From positions 4,087,752 to 4,151,751 of the forward strand of contig AP025053.1 in NCBI GenBank assembly GCA_036186865.1: a DNA stretch of 64,000 nucleotides. Reading direction: 5' to 3'. Within the stretch, counting starts at the first letter, position 1. Each line of letters begins with the position of its first letter. Positions 22,717 through 34,124 of this stretch are shown one piece after another. The translations under genes were made by a program, and so were the position numbers. The stretch comes from Eustoma russellianum. Its lineage: Eukaryota > Streptophyta > Magnoliopsida > Gentianales > Gentianaceae. The notes under the pieces are model-generated. The model was given only the letters and a program-made list of their open reading frames with translations, did not search any database and was not told where the DNA came from.

Positions 22717-25700
22717 TGTTATGCCCGTGAACTGTTTCACGTGAAAGTTGTACAAATACATGAAATATGCAGCACACACGTCACACGTAGGATAAAATAT
22801 ATACATGTATATACACCAACACACAAATGAGCAACATACATAATTATATATATTAATTATGCACTTCGTGTGCATGGCAAAAGAAAATTAAAGGAAAAGA
22901 AAAATAAAATAAAGATAAAGGTTACGGCAAAAAAAAAAGAATGATAAAAGGAAAAGAAAAAAAAGAGAGATAAGTTTTAAAAAGAAAAACTAACTAAAAT
23001 CCTAATATGATTAGGAAATGAATAGTAGATAAGTGTAATCAAATCACAAATTCAAATTAAAACAAGATAACCTAAAGATCTTAGGAGTTTACCTAATATA
23101 CACCTATATCTACACACATAACACAATTCCTCTTATTTTCCATCCTTCAACTAAAATAGCGGCAGTCTCCCTCTTATTCTCCCAGGAGCGACATCCACCA
23201 GCCCCAAATATCCAAGCCTTCTGCTGCCATCAATCAAGGAAGCAATTCTCCAAAGTTTAATTTCTTCAAACTACACATTACCAACAAACAGCAGCCCTCC
23301 TTATTTTCTACAAAATATCAGTCGCTGCCGCCACACATATGAAGCAAAAGCAAATAATTTCTTCAACCGTTCAATCCGTTGTTTATATATCGCATATAAT
23401 CGAGACACGAGGCAAGTATCCTTGCTATATTTGCTATGTTTTTATAAAATTCTTATGCTATTTTCATATCAAATTGGATCATGCAGTAATTGTGATTAGC
23501 ATAGATTGATATATATGCATCTTCATTTGTTGTATATATGTATCGATTATGTGTATATACGTATGAAAGATACATGAATCTTGTTGAATTAATTTTATAT
23601 GGACAGTTGGTAGAAAGATGAATATATATAAGTGTTGTACGTTAATGTCATTGGCCGAAAAAAAAGGAAGAAATATAAAAGTGCTGATGACATATTTATA
23701 TATATATACAAAGAAGTGAAAAGTAGTCGTTTCTCGTTGCTGCCATTGTGTAAATGAATGAAACCAAAAAAAAAAAAGAGAAAAAAATGCTGAGAAGTCT
23801 TTTTAATGCATGCGTCGGGGTTAAATGTTTCTTATGCATGAAAAATGTTTAAAAGCAAAAAAAAAAAGAATAAGGGTTGTGATACTTTTTATAGAATTGA
23901 TGTACGTCAGTGCTATGTCAAGAAGCAAATCTAATAGGTTGCATATTGTAATTCCATGTAAAATGAAATCTATGGGCCGAATGTTTTTGTACTCTGACCG
24001 CCACTTTTTTTTAGATTATATATGTTTAAATTGCCTAGTTAAATATGTAAATTAATATACTCTATAGTATACATATATGAATACATGTATGTGTATATAC
24101 ACACACACATATATACATGATTTGATTGGTAGTGGTAAGGCTGCGACTGGGCAGCTCAAGTGTTACGCGTAAGTATAAGCGTGTATATGCACGTGTATGG
24201 ACACATGCATATACATGGGTATACTTATACGTTACACTTAAGTATAAACACATATATGCACGTGTATGAGCGCGGGCATATACCTAAATATACTTATATG
24301 TAGGAGATAATTTGGAATTGAAACGGTAATAAAATGGTAAACGAATAAGTATAACAGTAAATGAAAAGGTGTTTAAAGTTGTACTTGTCAACTTTGGATT
24401 AAGTTTGAAAGTTAAAGTTTTTGTCCTTTTCTAAAGTAACCACCTGAGGTCTTTAGGAAGAAAGGAAGGATTTGCCCAACACCAAGTATAGAGGTCAGCA
24501 GGGTTGGGAAGAAGAGATTCCGCGTAGGAAGTTAATTCGTCAAAAAGGTAGGTGCCTCTTCCCCCTCAAACGAGTATGATTCATGCATGCTTTGATGGTA
24601 TACTAATGTGTTTCGTTGTTTTTTAATTGTTTATGTTGTAAATTGTGTTTCGTTGTTTTAATTGTTTATGTTGTAAATTGTGTTTCGTTGTTTTATTTGC
24701 TTAAGTTGTAAATTTTGTTTCGTTGTTTATATTTGTTTAAGTTGCTAATTTGTATATGTTAGAAAGCATGAGATATATTTTTATGGCTGCTATGTGCTTG
24801 TATGTGTGTGAAATTGGTGGTATGATTGAATCGAAAAAAAACATCCTTAAAGAATTGGGGAAAAAAAGGGAACTTTTACATTATGAGCCTTTAAAAAGTT
24901 GTGTTTTGGCCTTAGAATAGGTTCCTATAGACTGGAAATAGGAGAAAATGGGGGTTGGAAACGTAAAACGAATCACAGCGCGGTTGTCACTGGTGGGACA
25001 GCCATTAAATAAATAAGTAAATAATTAAATTAAGGCAGAAAACAGGCCGGCCAACGGACCGGGTCGACTGGCCAGCGGGTCGGACCGAAGGCGGCCCATT
25101 AACCTCTCAAAGAAAATGTATTGGGTCTGACGGATCAGGCCAGGAAAATATAATTAAATACCAATAAGAATATCCAAATAAATTCAAGAAAATATAAAAG
25201 GTTAAAAATTAAATTATTCACTTAATTTCTGATATTCGGTAACTTTAAGTAATTAAAGATTAATAATAATAAATATAATTAAGTAAGGGAAACATAGGGG
25301 AAATTAGTAGAAAATTCTAGTAAATTAATACAAGTTAAGGAAAAATAAGGGGGATGCTAAATAATAACTTTCCAATATTCATAAAATTTATGAAACTAAA
25401 TATTGAGTGCCGGAGATTGTGAGGATGGGCGAACGGGCTCCAGACGACTAATGTTGAGTGCCGGAGTTGGTGAGGATGGGCGTACGGGCCCCAGGCGATT
25501 TTGTTGTTGCATTCATGGCACGTGCATTGCATTGGAGTGGGTTGAGATGTACGGGTCTCAGACGCTCGAGTGGAGTGGATCATGGTGTACGGGCCATGGG
25601 TACTCGGTCATGGTGGATCATGGTGTACGGGCCATGGGCATCGGTTAAGGTGGATCGTGGTGTACGGGCCACGGGCATCGGTCAGGGTGGATTGTAGTGT

Positions 25701-26360
25701 ACGGGCTACAGGCATCCAGTCAATCCCGGGATCATGCATTGCATATAGGTCTAGGGCATATTGCGTGACATGATTCTTGTTGCGTGTGACACGTTATTTG
25801 AGCATGCATCACGTACTTGCGCATTTTTATGTGGAGTGCTTTACTTACTGCATTTACTTTATCTTATGCATGTTCTCTTATATTTATGTGCTATTTGTTA
25901 TGTCATGTATGTGCTATGTGGCTATATCATTTCGGTATGTACGTTTTGTATTTGTTTGAGGCGGGCATCTACTGGGTGATTTCTGTCACTCACCCCTACT
26001 TCCCAGGTGAGCCGGATGAGGACTATGAGCATATCTTCATTGAGGACGGGATGGATATAGCAGAGTGGGCTGGTTGAGAGCTGCAGCTAGGAGATGAGGG
26101 GACTCTGCAGCTGTTTTGTTCTTATTTATACTTTGGGGATTTTCCACATACTACTTTACTACTTTTATTCCCAGAATGTTTATTTAGCAGTGTAATGACG
26201 GTTATTGGAGTTTAATATATGTTATGGTTTGCGTTTCCGCGGAAAAAATTTCTACGTCATTTTGACAAGTAAGAGATTGGTTTGACGCTTTGTATTCTCC
26301 TTAGTGAGATACGGCGGGTGCACTGTTCCCGATGCTAGGGCTCGGGAGCGGGGCGCTACA
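22717..26360 (+). repeat. LTR 2 of gypsy-like LARD (3644 bp)
   Basis: Near-identical to LTR 1, with small indels in A/T runs. It serves as the 3' LTR of internal domain 1 and the 5' LTR of internal domain 2. Its hairpin array lies at 25427-25710. In its first hairpin the right stem is CTC instead of CCC, which converts a G-C to a G-U pair rather than breaking it. Confidence 0.88.
25427..25710 (+). promoter_or_regulatory. Covarying hairpin array, LTR 2 copy
   Basis: Same seven hairpins and spacing as at 19026-19309 in LTR 1. Confidence 0.73.
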
Positions 26361-27619
26361 GGTGGTATCAGAGCCGAGGCTTCAGATCCGCCTCGGAAAC
26401 GTATGATTAACTAGCTCACCTAGACATAAGCTACGATCTTTTCGTAAAATGATGATTTTACCCCTAATAAACAAAGTAGACTTAAGAGATGACTTTAGAC
26501 TTAGGCTATGATCGGGTTATGGGAAGTGTGTGACGATGGTGAGCTTTCTCTGTCTAAATACTGTTTTACCCCGTGTCCAACCCTTTTAACTCGCTATTGA
26601 CTAATCTGATTTCTTTTCATGAACTGTAAGTACGGAAATGCCTCTACGACGTGAGCCAGCTGGAAATGGTGGTGAGATCACCGGAATCAGAGGATCATCC
26701 CCAAGCAGTTGAAGATGCAATAGTCACCATGACCAACACCTCAGCGCAGTAGCACCAGCTGCTGAACTAGCATGCACCGCCTCCACCACCATCACACTCG
26801 GACCTAAGATTCTTCGACAAGGAGATGCGGAGGAGTGATGACGCAGCATAATTGACCTCACGGATCACTTGGATGTAATTTCGGAATGAGTTTAAAAAGT
26901 ACTACGTGTCCGACAGTGCGATCTTTCAGAGTATGGTTCTAGATCCACAGCGGAAATATAGATTCAGGACATGATCTTAGAGATTAAGTTATGATTTTGC
27001 CTCTAAGTCACGATCATAGACATAAGTATCAATTTTTAGTCGTAAGCAATGATTATATATTGAATATGTTATTGGAAATAAGATGAGACGTTAGAAGTTA
27101 AGTGATGATTTTTGCCCGCAAGTTATGATTTAAGGAATGACGATACTTAATATCGGCTCTAGAAATTGAGTGATGATCTAAACATTATGTGGTGATTTGA
27201 ACACAAGGATTGATCTTAGTCGTAAAAGATGATTAGACTAAGTAACGATCATAGACATAAGCGATGATTATATTATAAGCATTGAACTTAGAAATAAGTA
27301 ATGATTTTAGAAGTACGAAATGATGATACCAAATATCGGTTCTAGAAATAAGTCATGACATTAGATCTAAGTGATGATCGCATAAGGGATATGCCCACGT
27401 ATACCTAGGGCACTCCATACAACTCTAAATTATTTACCTTAGTGTGGATTACAATCATTGACATAACTCCATAGGTCCGATCTCTGCAAACCCGGTACCA
27501 TTATGGCAAATGAAGCAGGTTCACACCTCTACCTTGACATTAGTGTCAGAACGTGACTAAGTCTAAGTTGGACTATTATTTTTTTTTGTTCCAAGTAGTT
27601 AAACGTTTTCTTATAAGCA
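26361..27619 (+). pseudogene. LARD internal domain 2, left part
   Basis: PBS TGGTATCAGAGCC at 26363, then the same gag trace and degenerate repeats as internal domain 1. It runs up to the copia insertion site and continues at 37544-39044. Confidence 0.75.
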
Positions 27620-27770
27620 CGTACTGTTAAGTTATAAAACGTTTTGATGATGAAAAGATGTTTTGAATAAAATTATGCTTAATATTTGATGCAAGATAGG
27701 CAAAAACACATTATGTCCAAAGACGGATGAGATTGCAAGTCACTGGTTGACATCGATCTCTCAAACAGGG

Positions 27771-28027
27771 GACATCGATCGATCGAAGTCCTTGACATCG
27801 ATCGATCGATGTCTGACTGAAGACATCGAACCCTCAACCAAGTGACATCGATCGATCGATGTCACTTCATACCCTGACTTCGATCGATCGATGTTGGACT
27901 GAGGACTTCAGTCTCTCAACCAGGTGACATCGATCGATCGATGTAACTTCAGCCCCTGACATCGATCGATCGATGTCTGACTGAATACATCAGTCTCTAA
28001 ACCTGGTGACATAGATCGATCGATGTA
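27771..28027. promoter_or_regulatory. Array of seven ATCGATCGAT palindromes in U3
   Basis: Units start at 27771, 27794, 27844, 27875, 27926, 27958 and 28008. The best are exact palindromes GACATCGATCGATCGATGTC; the one at 27844 extends to 26 bp of perfect symmetry (27841-27866). Spacing alternates about 31 and 50, giving a higher-order repeat of about 82 bp. It is repeated at 36364-36620 in the 3' LTR. Its position upstream of the TATA box suggests enhancer-like binding sites, which is inference. Confidence 0.8.
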
Positions 28028-28296
28028 CTCCAGAATTCAAATTTTTTGAACGTTGGAATAAAATCTAAGGTTGATTTTCAAGGTTTTCTCTTTCCAATCT
28101 TATTCAAACTTCTTGTGGACTTTAACCCAACTGATTACATGCTTCCTTGACTATTGTAAGCTTGTCTAAGATTCTCTAGGGTGGCTATCCAAGATCAAAT
28201 CACTCCATAGGGTGGCTAGAGACTATTTTGGCATTGTCTTGACATTTTTGAAGATGAAGACTTGGTGGAAGGCCTCAAAAACGTGGTGAACTTCAT

Positions 28297-28306
28297 CTAT
28301 AAATAG
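28297..28306 (+). promoter_or_regulatory. Candidate TATA box of the 5' LTR
   Basis: CTATAAATAG about 270 bp after the palindrome array. An equivalent lies in the 3' LTR (near 36890) and in the solo LTR (near 58627). Confidence 0.65.
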
Positions 28307-28581
28307 AGGAGGCTTGGATGAAGCAATAACACACTTTCAACATCATCTAGCTTCATTTTACATTGTTGTACATTTCTCTCATACTTGTAAATTGTGTTCA
28401 AAGCTTGTCTAGCTTTCTTTGATCTTCATTGTTGTATATTGAGAGAAATAGAGTCAAGCACAAGAGGAACCATAATTATTGATCTCTAGCTTGTGCTTAG
28501 ACTTGTGAGAAAGTGTGATCCTTACCATTTCTTCAACCCACTGTGAGGTTCTTGAGGGAACTTTTGTTGAAGTTGTGAGGA

Positions 28582-28783
28582 AGCAAGAAGTTGTTCTTGC
28601 TAATAGCTGTAGTTGCTGTGGTTGCACAAGTGTTTGTGCAAGAAGTTGCTGTTGTTGTAGCTTACACTAAAGTGTTAGTGTAAGTGTTGCTGTGGTTGTT
28701 CTTATTGTTCATAATAAGAAGAGTAGTTGTTGAAAATCCACTTTGGAAACAAAGTGGTAGTGGAGTAGAATCATTTACGATTC
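28582..28783 (+). promoter_or_regulatory. Ladder of six stem-loops in R/U5
   Basis: Perfect hairpins in order: AGCAAGAA-GTTG-TTCTTGCT (28582), TTGCACAA-GTGT-TTGTGCAA (28622), CTTACACTAA-AGTG then TTAGTGTAAG (28661), TTCTTATT/AATAAGAA (28699), CCACTTTG-GAAA-CAAAGTGG (28738) and GAATC/GATTC (28768). They lie downstream of the TATA box, so they would be in the transcript leader. Versions persist in the 3' LTR and the related solo LTR. Confidence 0.7.
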
Positions 28784-28942
28784 GAACCACTCTATATCCG
28801 GTGTACTCTTTCATTGTCTCTCATCTCCAATTCTTGCTCTGATTTTGAATATCTTTTTGAGTTGAGAAAAACAAGAAAATTCCGCAAAAGAGCCAAACAC
28901 TCTATTCACCCCCCCTCTAGAGTGTATTTCGGACCTTACAAT

Positions 28943-28955
28943 TGGTATCAGAGCC
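28943..28955 (+). other. Primer binding site (initiator Met tRNA type)
   Basis: TGGTATCAGAGCC two bases after the 5' LTR. Confidence 0.9.
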
Positions 28956-29003
28956 TAACCTTGATTGCTTGGCCTATCTTTGCAAGTAGCAAGGTTAAAG
29001 ATC

Positions 29004-30877
29004 ATGGCAATGACAACCTCAACCTCAACCTCTTCTTCCAAGCCTACTGCACTATTTTCCGGATCAAACACTAAAGCTCCTATGTTTGATGCCCAAAACT
29101 ACTCTTTATGGAAATTTCGAATGATCAATCATTTGAAAGGCTGTGGATTTGATATATGGAGAGCTGTTGTCAAAGGAATTGAAGTTCCAATGATTACCAA
29201 CTCAAAAGGAGAATCAATGTTTAAAGATGAGGATGACTACACCGACGAAGAGAAGATAAAGTTCGCCATCAATGGCAAAGCTTTTGACATTCTCTCAAGT
29301 GCTCTTACCACCACTGAGCTCATTAGACTCCAAGGTCTTGAAACAGCCCATGAGGCATGGAAAAGGCTTGAAATGATACATGAAGGAACTGAGCAAGTAA
29401 GAATGGCCAAAAGACTCATGCTCATGAAGGAGTATGAGATGTTCGGAATGAAGAGTGGTGAGAAGATTGAGGAGACAATCGATCGATTCACACGAATAGT
29501 GAATCAACTCTCCATGGTTGACAAGAAAATCTCAAACGAAGACCTTGTCTCAAAACTCCTCAACTCTTTGCCAAGAGAATGGACACCCAAAGTCACCGCC
29601 ATCACGAATCAAAGAATCTCAAGACTCTTACTCTTGATGAGTTATCCGGTAATCTTCTTACTCATGAATTCTTATTGATGAACAAAATAGGATGAATCCC
29701 ATCAAGCCTACACAAACATCACACAAGGATTGGTGGTAGAGTCCGATGATTCGGATGAGGAAGTTGCCCTTCTTGTAAGAAAATTTAGAAGAATGGCAAC
29801 TAGAAACAAAGCTCAAGCAAGAAAGTTTTTCAAGAAACCATCTAAAGAAAAGAAGCAAGTGAAAATTGCTATAGATGTGGTCGACCCGGTCACTTCATTG
29901 CCGATTGCCACGTAAAAGAGCCGCAAAAGCAAGAGAAGAAGGTCTTTCCTCAAAAGAAGAAAGCCCTCAATGCGGAGGTAACCACGTGGGATGATCTCCT
30001 TTCGGAATCGGAAGGAGAAGAGAGTGAAGATCAAGGTGTTGGACTTGTGGCAATGGTTGAAAATCCAAAGGTTCAACATACTTGTCTTATGGCGATAGAA
30101 GATGACCTTGAGGTAAATTCTAACCCTTCAAATTTGCATGATGAAATAGGAGATTTGCAAGATGACTTTGAGAAATTAAATTTGAAATATAAGCATTTAA
30201 AGAAAGAATTCAAGAAATGCATTTTAGAAAATAAGAGCTTGCATGACAAAAATATTTTGATGTTTCAAGAGCATGATATCATACTTACCATGCATAAAAC
30301 CGTAGCTCTTGAAAATGAAGAAATTAGAAAAGAATGTGAGAAACTAAAGTTAGACTTACAAAGACTAACAAATGGTAAAAACAACTTAGACATACTACTT
30401 GGAAATCAAAGGATTGGAAATGATAAATCCGGTTTAGGATTTAACTCATCATCTTCTTCTATTAAACCTAAGTCCTTAAAGAAAAAGGCAAACAATAGAA
30501 AAACACAACAAAATTCATCATCTTCTAAACCAAAGCATGTACCCACTTGTTTTTATTGCAACAAACTAGGACATGTAAAGAAAGCATGTAGAGCTAGATT
30601 TGAGAGCACATATGTTTGGAAGCCTAAGGGTCGAAAAACTAACCCTAAAGGACCCAACCATCAAAGGGTACCAATGCATACATCTTTTGGTTTTGTAGGC
30701 TCTCAAGATAAATGGAGTAGCCAAAGAAGAAGGAACCAAATGGCTTATGGACAGCGGATGTTCAACTCACATGACCGGAGACAAGACGTTGTTCACCAAG
30801 CTCAAGCTCCAAGATGGTGGAACGGTGCATTTTGGCAATGGGAGAGCCAAAATCCTTGGACATGGAGAAATTGGTAA
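29004..30877 (+). pseudogene. gag: Sirevirus-like gag (broken)
   Basis: Start chosen at the ATG at 29004, 48 bases after the PBS. The N-terminal part (29004-29600) is the copia gag (UBN2-like) fold with FDAQNYSLWKFRM and LKGCGFDIWRAVVKG, up to LVSKLLNSLPREW. A frameshift near 29605 diverts it; the other frame continues as LKTLTLDELSGNLLTHEF to a stop at about 29690. A first zinc knuckle, C-Y-R-C-G-R-P-G-H-F-I-A-D-C, lies near 29869. The frame open to 30877 carries a Lys/Glu-rich coiled-coil stretch (about 30130-30390) and a second knuckle, CFYCNKLGHVKKAC (about 30549). Gag would form the particle and bind RNA. Confidence 0.85.
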
Positions 30878-31860
30878 TTCTTCCTTTACTATTAATAATG
30901 TACTATATGTAGAAGGGCTTAAGTATAATTTGATAAGTGTTAGCCAACTATGTGATGCTAATTTTCAAATTGAGTTTGTGAAAAGAAAATGTGTTGTGAA
31001 AAAGAACGATAAGATTGTTTTCGAAGCTATTCGTAAAATGATGTTTACAAATTTAGCACACATGATTTGATATCACAAAATGTTTCTTGCCTAGTTGCCA
31101 AAAATTTTGACTCAACTATGGCATAGACGACTTGGACACATTAGTTTCAAGAATTTCAAAGAGATTTGCAAAAATGAAAAAGTCCAAGGTCTTCCAAAAT
31201 TGAATTTCGAAAACATGGCTTATGCGACACTTGTCAAAAGGCAAAACTTGTTAAAACAAGTTTCAAGCCCAAAAGTGAAATCTCCACCACCAAACCTCTA
31301 CAATTGCTTCATATGGATTTGTATGGGGATATTGGTACAGCAAGTCTAAGTGGAAAACATTACACCTTTGTGGTGGTAGATGACTACTCTAGGTACACTT
31401 GGGTAATGTTCTTAGCTAAAAAGAATGATGCATGTCAAGAATTTATAAAGCTTTGTAAGAGATTAGAAAATCAAAAGAAGACACAATTAAGGAAATTAGA
31501 AGTGATAGAGGTGGTGAGTTTGATGGAGAATTTCAAGAATTTTGTGTATCCAAAGGGTATGGACACAATTTTTCAGCTCCAAGAACTCCTCAACAAAATG
31601 GTGTTGCGGAAAGGAAAAATAGAACACTTCAAGAAATGAGTAGAGCCATGCTAAAAATTTGAGCTACCCAAATATTTTTGGGCCGAAGCGGTAAATACCG
31701 CTTGTCATGTGATCAATAGAGTTTATTTGAGACCATTTCTCAAAAAGACTCCTTATGAGCTTTGGAAAGGTAGAGTACCAAATATTGGTTATTTCAAGGT
31801 TTTTGGTTGTAAGTGTTTTACTTAACACCAAAGACAACTTGGATAAACTCGACTTCAAAG
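30735..31860 (+). pseudogene. pol: Sirevirus-like protease and integrase (broken)
   Basis: The aspartic protease site reads MDSGCSTHMTGD at 30747, with NVLYVEGLKYNLISVSQL as the usual domain end. The pre-integrase zinc motif follows (LWHRRLGHISFKNF near 31107). Integrase core: first Asp in VVVDDYSRYTWV (about 31375), second Asp in SDRGGEF (about 31503, in another frame), Glu in QQNGVAERKNR (about 31593). After that the reading is fragmented. At least four frame changes separate the catalytic residues. Confidence 0.83.
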
Positions 31861-32199
31861 CGGATGAAGGAATCTTTATGGGTTATGCTCAAAATAGCAA
31901 AGCATTTAGAGTATATAATAAGAGAAGTATGAAAGTTGAAGAATCAATCATGTCAAGTTTAGTGAATTCATTGATGATAAGTCAAACGTCAATAATGATG
32001 ATGAAGATGAAATAATTGAAGTAAGTCATATAGAAAAATTTGAGAATCCAAAAGGTATATTGTCATCGACCTTAGGATTGATCCACTTGAACCTAAGGTT
32101 GAAGATGAAGAAGTAGGAGGGGATACCTCAAATTTGCCGGATCATATAAATATAGAAAGATCACCCTAAAGAGTTGATACTAGGTGAAACTAGCCAAGG

Positions 32200-33753
32200 T
32201 GTAATGACAAGGAGAAAATTCAATGAAAATGCCTTCATTTCACAAGTTGAGCCTAAAAATATAAAAGAAGCAATAAATGATGAAGATTGGGTATTAGCTA
32301 TGCAAGAAGAATTAAATCAATTTGAAAGAAGTGATGTTGGGAATTAGTTGCTAAACCTAGTGATCATCCCGTAATTGGCACTAAATGGGTATTTAGAAAC
32401 AAAATGGATGATAAAGGAAACATCACTAGAAACAAAGCTAGGTTAGTAGCCCAAGGCTATAGGCAAGAGGAAGGCATAGACTACGATGAACTTTTGCCCC
32501 CGTGGCTAGGTTAGAAGCTATTAGGATGTTATTAGCATATGCATGCTATAAGGATTTCAAACTATATCAAATGGATGTGAAATCCGCATTCTTGAATGGA
32601 ATAATTCAAGAAGAGGTCTATGTAGCTCAACCTCCGGGGTTTGAAAATCATGATTATCCAAATCATGTTTTTAGACTCAAAAAGGCCCTTTATGGACTTA
32701 AACAAGCTCCTAGGGCTTGGTATGATAGATTAAGTAACTTCCTACTTGAAAACGAGTTTTCAAGAGGAAAAGTCGACACTACTCTTTTTATTAAAGAACA
32801 AGGAAACCATCAATTGCTTGTTCAAATTTATGTGGATGATATCATATTTGGTGCTACTAATGATTCTCTTTGTAAGCATTTTGCTAAATTGATGGAAGGA
32901 GAATTTGAAATGAGCATGATGGGTGAACTCAACTACTTTCTTGGTCTACAAATCAAGCAAACTCAAGATGGAGTGTACATATCTCAAACAAAGTATACGA
33001 AGGATTTGCTCAAGAAGTACAAATTCGAGGATGGAAGAAGTGTGAGCACTCCGATGAGCACAAGTACAAAGCTTGACAAAGACGAAAAAGGAAAGCCGGT
33101 TGAGGTAACAAATATAGGGGTATGATTGGTAGTTTACTTTATTTGACCGCTAGTAGGCCGGATATTTTGCATGCTGTGCTTATGTGCTAGATTTCAAAGT
33201 ATGCCTAAGGAATCGCATTTAGTTGCCATTAAACGTATCTTTAGGTATTTAAAAGGAACTTTGAACTTTGGATTGTTTTATCCCAAAAATGGTGTTTTGA
33301 TTAAGAGGTATAGTGACTCCGACTATGCCGGAAACTTGTTGATAGGAAAAGCACGTCCGGAACATGTCAATTTCTTGGAGATTGCTTAGTTTCTTGGTTT
33401 TCCAAGAAACAAAATAGTGTGTCACTTTCAACGGCGGAATCCGAATATATATCGGCCGCTTCATGTTGTGCACAACTACTTTGGATGACAACACATTGAA
33501 TGATTACAATGTTAAGTTTGATAAAGTTCCCATCCTATGTGATAATACCTCAGCCATAAGTATAGCACAAAACCCGGTTCATCATAGTAGAACAAAACAC
33601 ATTGAGGTGAGACATCACTTCATAAGAGATTGCATCCAAAAAGGATTGGTATGCGTTGAGTTCGTTCCAACAAATGACCAACTGGCGATATCTTTACCAA
33701 ATCCCTTCCCACCGAGACATTCGAATCAATTAGGACAAGATTGGGAATGCTAA
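32200..33753 (+). pseudogene. pol: Sirevirus-like reverse transcriptase and RNase H (broken)
   Basis: RT starts near 32290 with WVLAMQEELNQFE-like sequence and KWVFRNKMDDKGN, then runs open from 32502 to 33125. That part includes YQMDVKSAFLNG, YGLKQAPRAWYD and the catalytic QIYVDDIIFG (near 32827), up to STPMST. A stop and shifts follow. RNase H is in pieces: DSDYAGN near 33315, LSTAESEYISA near 33430 in another frame, and SRTKHIEVRHHFIRD near 33588. It ends with FVPTNDQLA. Order and motifs are standard Ty1/copia. Confidence 0.85.
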
Positions 33754-33842
33754 ACATTGGTTAAAGGGTTAAAAACTGTTAAAATTACAGAATTCTGCAT
33801 AGATCGATCTATGTGAAAATTTTAGAGAATGATGTCTATAAA

Positions 33843-33930
33843 GACATCGATCGATCGATGTACAGGACATCGATCGATCGAAGTCCCTGACATCGATCGA
33901 TCGATGTCAGCGGGACAGACGCCTATAAAA
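33843..33930 (+). promoter_or_regulatory. Internal palindrome cluster plus TATA box before the extra ORF
   Basis: Three copies of the LTR palindrome unit at 33843, 33866 and 33889 (exact 23-bp spacing), the last a perfect GACATCGATCGATCGATGTC. Sixteen bases later comes CCTATAAAA (33922-33930). This reproduces in small the LTR arrangement of palindromes then TATA box, about 200 bp ahead of the next ORF. It lies after pol and outside either LTR, so an internal promoter for the extra ORF is a reasonable inference. Confidence 0.65.
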
Positions 33931-34124
33931 CCTGAAAAACGCCTCATTTTTCATTTCAACACTAAGAACCCTAGTTTTTTTTTCTCCTGCGAAATTAGAA
34001 ACTTCGACCCCTAAGTCTCAAAATCTTCAATCAAGCTTCCATTTTTTGTCAAAGTTACTAAATTTCACATCCATCTTCCACCTCCATTACTACATTCAAA
34101 GAATTCTTGCCCTAATTCTCTCAA

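Larger units (their letters stand above)
27625..28940 (+). repeat. Sirevirus-like 5' LTR
   Basis: U3 holds a palindrome array (27771-28027). A TATA box, CTATAAATAG, lies near 28297. The region behind it holds a ladder of stem-loops (28582-28783). It ends CGGACCTTACA. The 3' LTR (36219-37538) is very similar with a few small indels, so the insertion is fairly young. Confidence 0.9.

Noticed and set aside
27771..28027. CRISPR-like array (regular palindromic repeats with spacers)
   Set aside because: It is a plant LTR. Spacers are themselves repeated in an 82-bp higher-order unit and the array occurs in both LTRs and the solo LTR.
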